Source of the DNA: JACMNW01 sp963708425
GTDB taxonomy: Bacteria > Pseudomonadota > Alphaproteobacteria > Rhodobacterales > Rhodobacteraceae
DNA: 64,000 bases
Direction: 5' to 3'
Assembly (NCBI GenBank): GCA_963708425.1
Contig: OY970206.1
Coordinates: forward strand, 3,038,001 to 3,102,000
Shown in pieces: positions 58,973 to 64,000 of this stretch. The stretch's first letter is position 1; every line of letters begins with the position of its first letter. The translations under genes were made by a program, and so were the position numbers. Below the pieces are notes generated by a model. The model was not told where the DNA came from and did no database searches. It worked only from the letters and a program-made list of their open reading frames with translations.

Positions 58973-60640
58973 GTGAGCCCCGATCTGATCATCACCAATG
59001 CCCGCGTTCTGACGATGGATGCTGGCAGGCCACGGGCCGAAGCGGTGGCTTTGGCGAATGGGCGTATTTTGGCTGTGGGGGACGTTTCCGAGGTGGCGGC
59101 TTTGGTTGGCCCGGACTGCCACGTTATTGATGCGGGTGGGCGGACGTTGTTGCCGGGGTTTGTCGAAAGCCATCTGCATCTGGTGTTGGGTGGGGCCGAG
59201 TTGCAGCAGTTGCAGATTGGCGGGCTGCATGGGTTCGATGCGCTAAAGGCGGCCTTCGCGCGCTATAGTAGTGCCACTCCTGAGCGGGGCTTGTTGATGG
59301 CGCAGGGGGCGTCTTATCAGGTTTTGGAGCACCCGGTTACGCGGCACGATCTGGACCGGGTCATTGCGGATCGCCCGATGGCGATGATGGCGGCGGATCA
59401 TCACACGGTTTGGGCCAACACGGCGGCATTGCAGGCGGCGGGGCTGCTGCATGGTGCGGTGATGCCGCATGGCCACCAAGTGGTGATGGGCGCGGATGGC
59501 ACGGCCACTGGCGAATTGCGCGAGTTTGAGGCGTTTGGCCCGGTATTGGCGCTGGGGGGAGAGGCGCACCTGCAACTGGGCATTGCCACCGGCGGCGAGC
59601 CTGATCCGTGGCCAGATGCGGATCGGCGGTCATTGGATAAGGACATGGTCGCGGCGGGGCTGGCGCATTGTGCGGCGCATGGCATCACCTCGATGGTGAA
59701 CATGGACGGCAATCGGTACACTTTGCAGCTGCTGCGCGAATTGCAGGAGGAGGGGCGGTTGACGGCGCGGGTCAAGGTGCCGTTCCATTTCAAGCCGCAT
59801 ATGGAATTGGCGGAACTGGACCGGGCCGAGGCGATGACGGCGGAGTATAGTGACGACTGGGTATCGTCTGGCTTCGTCAAAATGTTCATGGACGGTGTGG
59901 TTGATAGCCGCACGGCATATATGCTGAACGATTATCCCGGTGTCCCGGGGCATCGGTCCGAGCCGCTGTTCAACCCCGACCAGTTCAAGGCGATTTGCAC
60001 CGAGATTGACCGGCGGGGTCTGCAAATAGCGGTGCATGCCATTGGGGATGCGGCAGTGCGCCAGACTATTGATGGTTATGAGGCGGCGGGGCAGGCGAAC
60101 GGGTTGCGCGATATGCGGCATCGGATTGAGCATATCGAGGTGATCGACCAGGCTGATGTGGCTCGGCTGGGGGCAATGGGCATTACTGCCAGCCTGCAGC
60201 CACCGCATGCCCCGGGTGCGATGGATTTTCCGTTGTCTGGCATGGAGGCAGTGATTGCGCGACATCGCTGGCCCGATGCCTATCTGTGGAAATCCCTGGT
60301 CGATCAGGGGGCACGGATTGCCTATGCCAGCGATTGGCCAGTGACGGATGTGTCGGTGATGCGGGGCTTGCAGGCGGCTTTAGCGCGGGTGCCCTATGAA
60401 GGGGCTGCGGATGAAAGGCTTGGCCTGATGGACAGCTTGTTTGCCTATACCGCCGGCGGGGCTTGGGCGGCACATATGGAAGACCTTGTCGGAGCGGTGA
60501 AAGTGGGGCTGGCGGGGGATCTTGTGCTACTGGACGGTGATATCGAGGCGGTGATGCCGGGCGACATTGGCAAGATGGGAATCGCTTTGACGATTTGCGG
60601 CGGGCGGATCACGCATCAGGGGGCAGAATTCGACGTCTGA
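58973..60640 (+). CDS. YtcJ-like metal-dependent amidohydrolase
   Basis: 555 residues from a GTG with GGAGAG before it. Amidohydrolase superfamily, YtcJ-like group: LIITNARVLTMDAG, LLPGFVESHLHLVLGG (HxH metal ligands), AADHHTVWANTAAL, MDGVVDSRTAYM, GLQIAVHAIGDAAVRQTID and YASDWPVTDVSVMRGL. The GFVESHLHL and AHAIGD-type motifs are intact, so it should be active; the substrate is unknown. The transcript runs toward the rrn operon and is separated from it by a long inverted repeat. Confidence 0.92.
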   Translation: MSPDLIITNARVLTMDAGRPRAEAVALANGRILAVGDVSEVAALVGPDCHVIDAGGRTLLPGFVESHLHLVLGGAELQQLQIGGLHGFDALKAAFARYSSATPERGLLMAQGASYQVLEHPVTRHDLDRVIADRPMAMMAADHHTVWANTAALQAAGLLHGAVMPHGHQVVMGADGTATGELREFEAFGPVLALGGEAHLQLGIATGGEPDPWPDADRRSLDKDMVAAGLAHCAAHGITSMVNMDGNRYTLQLLRELQEEGRLTARVKVPFHFKPHMELAELDRAEAMTAEYSDDWVSSGFVKMFMDGVVDSRTAYMLNDYPGVPGHRSEPLFNPDQFKAICTEIDRRGLQIAVHAIGDAAVRQTIDGYEAAGQANGLRDMRHRIEHIEVIDQADVARLGAMGITASLQPPHAPGAMDFPLSGMEAVIARHRWPDAYLWKSLVDQGARIAYASDWPVTDVSVMRGLQAALARVPYEGAADERLGLMDSLFAYTAGGAWAAHMEDLVGAVKVGLAGDLVLLDGDIEAVMPGDIGKMGIALTICGGRITHQGAEFDV

Positions 60641-60672
60641 AAGGCAGGGCAGGGGGCGTTTTCACTCTGTGC

Positions 60673-60738
60673 GTGTTTCTTGGGCAGCGGGACGCGGCGA
60701 AAGATCGCCACAGGGCAGCTAAAAATCCCAAGAAACAC
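60673..60738 (+). terminator. Large inverted repeat (12-bp perfect arms) between amidohydrolase and rrn
   Basis: GTGTTTCTTGGG (60673-60684) and CCCAAGAAACAC (60727-60738) are exact inverse copies. They enclose an inner hairpin GGCGA-AAGA-TCGCC (60696-60709). No T-run follows. It may stop readthrough into the rrn promoter or act as a structured upstream element. Confidence 0.5.
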
Positions 60739-60779
60739 TGGGGCTGACAAGAAAATGTCATATGCAGTGTTTTTTCCTC

Positions 60780-60808
60780 TTGCGGGTCTGCGACAGTGGG
60801 CCTAGATA
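60780..60808 (+). promoter_or_regulatory. rrn promoter
   Basis: TTGCGG at 60780, 17-bp spacer, TAGATA at 60803. TTGCGG-type -35 elements are typical of rhodobacterial rrn promoters. A TGACA-AGAAAA-TGTCA dyad lies just upstream at 60744-60759. The leader to 16S would be about 385 nt. Confidence 0.7.
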
Positions 60809-60950
60809 CCGCCTCACCGAAGCGGACAAGACGTGGTGACACGGAATGATCTGATGAGGGGGCGGCGCGCGAAAGTGACCGCAGGACTACCTGAAGATAA
60901 GGCGGCGAGATGCGCTAGGAAACTGGCGGCTCGTGCAATTTTGTCTTCGC

Positions 60951-60961
60951 GCTCTTTGACA
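60951..60961 (+). promoter_or_regulatory. boxA antitermination element in the rrn leader
   Basis: GCTCTTTGACA matches the boxA core that recruits NusB-NusE for rRNA antitermination. A second copy precedes 23S. Confidence 0.7.
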
Positions 60962-61198
60962 TAGCTAATATCTGAAGAGATATGTGGGCGGTTTGGTCGT
61001 TTCGACGATTTGGCCGACGCATATCGGCTTGCTAGGGTTATCGTTGAGAGACGGTTATCCGATGATGCAAGTGACAGCTTCACTGTTTTGCGGCTTTTGT
61101 TACTTTGGTAACTTGAGCACAGAACAGAATGATGTCTACGCTTTAGGGCGTAGCAGATGTGCGACGGTTCGACGTCAAGGATATGTGGAAACACATTT

Positions 61199-63026
<1,828 letters not shown>

Positions 63027-63068
63027 GTTGGTAGGCCACCAGTTGGCAAAAGAAGTAACTGTCTTAAC

Positions 63069-63144
63069 GGGGCCTTAGCTCAGCTGGGAGAGCGCCTGAT
63101 TTGCATTCAGGAGGTCAACGGTTCGATCCCGTTAGGCTCCACCA
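63069..63144 (+). tRNA. tRNA-Ala (anticodon UGC) in the rrn spacer
   Basis: 76 nt with CCA. The acceptor GGGGCCT pairs with AGGCTCC; the anticodon loop is TTTGCAT (TGC); the T loop is TTCGATC. Confidence 0.97.
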
Positions 63145-63511
63145 AGACACTCACATGATCATCAAGGCCATCGGTTGATGGGTTTGATCGTCCTGTGAGG
63201 GACGAACGGCCAAGTCACCCGGCAACGGATGACGGCCAAGCAAGAATTGACATCGTTTAGAGAGAAACAACATCAGTATCACTGGTTGCCCCGAGTATGG
63301 GGGAACCTGGGTCTTGAACCCGAGAGTGATATTGTTCCAAGTCTAGTACACTAACCATCCTGCGACCTTCGGGTTCGCAGGAGGTGGGAAAGTATACATG
63401 CTTTTGACATGTCAGTTTGCTTTTGCAAAATGACTGGCCGCCTCGGACACGGGGCGGTGACCGGGAAGGACGGGCTGCGGTGCAAACCAAAGCCTTGCTC
63501 TTTCTGGATCA
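63145..63511 (+). other. tRNA-Ala to 23S spacer
   Basis: No gene. It contains a CCTGCGA-N9-TCGCAGG hairpin near 63359 and a boxA-like TGCTCTTT at 63496-63503 just before 23S, the second antitermination element of the operon. Confidence 0.6.
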
Positions 63512-64000
63512 AATTAAGCGCGAAAAGGGCGTTTGGTGGATGCCTAGGCAGTAAGAGGCGATGAAGGACGTGATACCCTGCGTTAAGCCATGGGGAGCCG
63601 GGAATAGGCTTTGATCCATGGATGTCCGAATGGGGAAACCCACCTGAATGTTTGTTGTTGTTGCTTCGCAACGCACGCTTCGCGGGCCACCCTTGGTGGC
63701 TTGGGGTGCGGGTTTTGTTCGGCAATCATCAATGAGCATAGACAGGTACTTTTACCCTGAATACATAGGGGTTTAAGAGCAAACCCGGGGAACTGAAACA
63801 TCTAAGTACCCGGAGGAAAGGAAATCAAGAGAGACTCCGTTAGTAGTGGCGAGCGAACGCGGACCAGCCGATCTTCGAAGAGTGACTGGAATGGTCTGGA
63901 AAGGCCAGCGACACAGGGTGACAGCCCCGTACAGGAAGCTTCAGAAGACATATCAAGTAGGGCGGGACACGTGAAATCCTGTCTGAAGATCGGGGGACCA
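63512..64000 (+). rRNA. rrl: 23S ribosomal RNA (5' part, cut by window end)
   Basis: Begins ATTAAGCGCG near 63513, followed by GGTGGATGCCTAGGCAG, CGATGAAGGACGTG and GAACTGAAACATCTAAGTACCC, all universal 5' 23S landmarks. The rest lies outside the window. A short helix replaces the longer helix seen in some relatives; no intervening sequence is evident in this part. Confidence 0.97.

Larger units (their letters stand above)
60641..61198 (+). other. rrn leader region
   Basis: Gene-free. It holds, in order, the inverted repeat, a small dyad, the promoter and boxA. After these comes a conserved-looking leader with GATATGTGGGCGG, the kind of sequence that pairs with the 16S-23S spacer to form the RNase III stem. 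Confidence 0.6.

Overview
The window reads as an ordinary chromosomal segment of an alphaproteobacterium, most likely a member of the Rhodobacteraceae (Roseobacter-type). The evidence is the GAAC-N7-GAAC type SOS box in front of lexA, a ChpT phosphotransferase, the ornithine-lipid pair olsB-olsA, the rplU-rpmA-GNAT-obgE-proB-proA order, the trp/moa arrangement, and an rrn operon with the alphaproteobacterial order 16S - tRNA-Ile - tRNA-Ala - 23S. No genus is claimed.

Layout. 1-12.2 kb: comEC (5' cut by the window edge) meets lexA tail to tail. A leftward tryptophan/molybdopterin block follows (trpG-trpD, trpC-moaC-moeA), then a rightward periplasmic polysaccharide-deacetylase-like gene, then leftward ppiD-type foldase-trpE. 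12.2-17.4 kb: aminotransferase, gpt, LysE exporter and fabI on the minus strand; a pdxH gene broken by one missing base in a G run; a double cold-shock-domain gene overlapping a DUF192 gene; tRNA-Pro. 17.6-21.7 kb: selO, the threonine catabolic pair kbl-tdh, and tRNA-Cys. The Tdh lacks all four structural-zinc cysteines.

21.85-38.2 kb is an accessory region lying between tRNA-Cys and tRNA-Ser. It holds a dead IS6-family element and an orphan holin-like gene. Next comes a TetR-controlled SDR/hydrolase/quinone-reductase cassette with three matching operators, then an operon of two DUF2461 paralogues plus a photolyase/cryptochrome, then a second TetR. A broken 3' half of an initiator-type tRNA with its terminators follows. 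Last is a phage- or integrative-element-like module: DUF5681, ParB-methyltransferase, XRE, ImmA/IrrE, DUF3489, DUF2924 and a large serine recombinase. The recombinase is followed by a regularly spaced array of TTCCCTGTT units (21-22 bp period). That array and the module around it are the best candidates for something not well described.

38.2-60.6 kb returns to core genes: DUF2059 protein, L21/L27, two GNATs, obgE, proB, proA, chpT with a tiny divergent DUF3553 gene, olsB-olsA, a ThiE-like protein, TfoX-like protein and trmJ. After these come an unknown membrane-anchored protein, an atypical SDR without YxxxK, a SulP transporter without STAS, an ArsR-SRPBCC-DUF1761 operon with duplicated 18-bp repeats at its start, ctaA, an M32 carboxypeptidase, an enoyl-CoA hydratase, a thioesterase, a bactofilin and an amidohydrolase.

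60.6-64.0 kb is the start of an rrn operon: a large inverted repeat, a promoter, boxA, complete 16S, tRNA-Ile(GAU), tRNA-Ala(UGC), a second boxA and the first ~490 nt of 23S.

All identifications rest on reading protein motifs and DNA patterns by eye. No database search was run.
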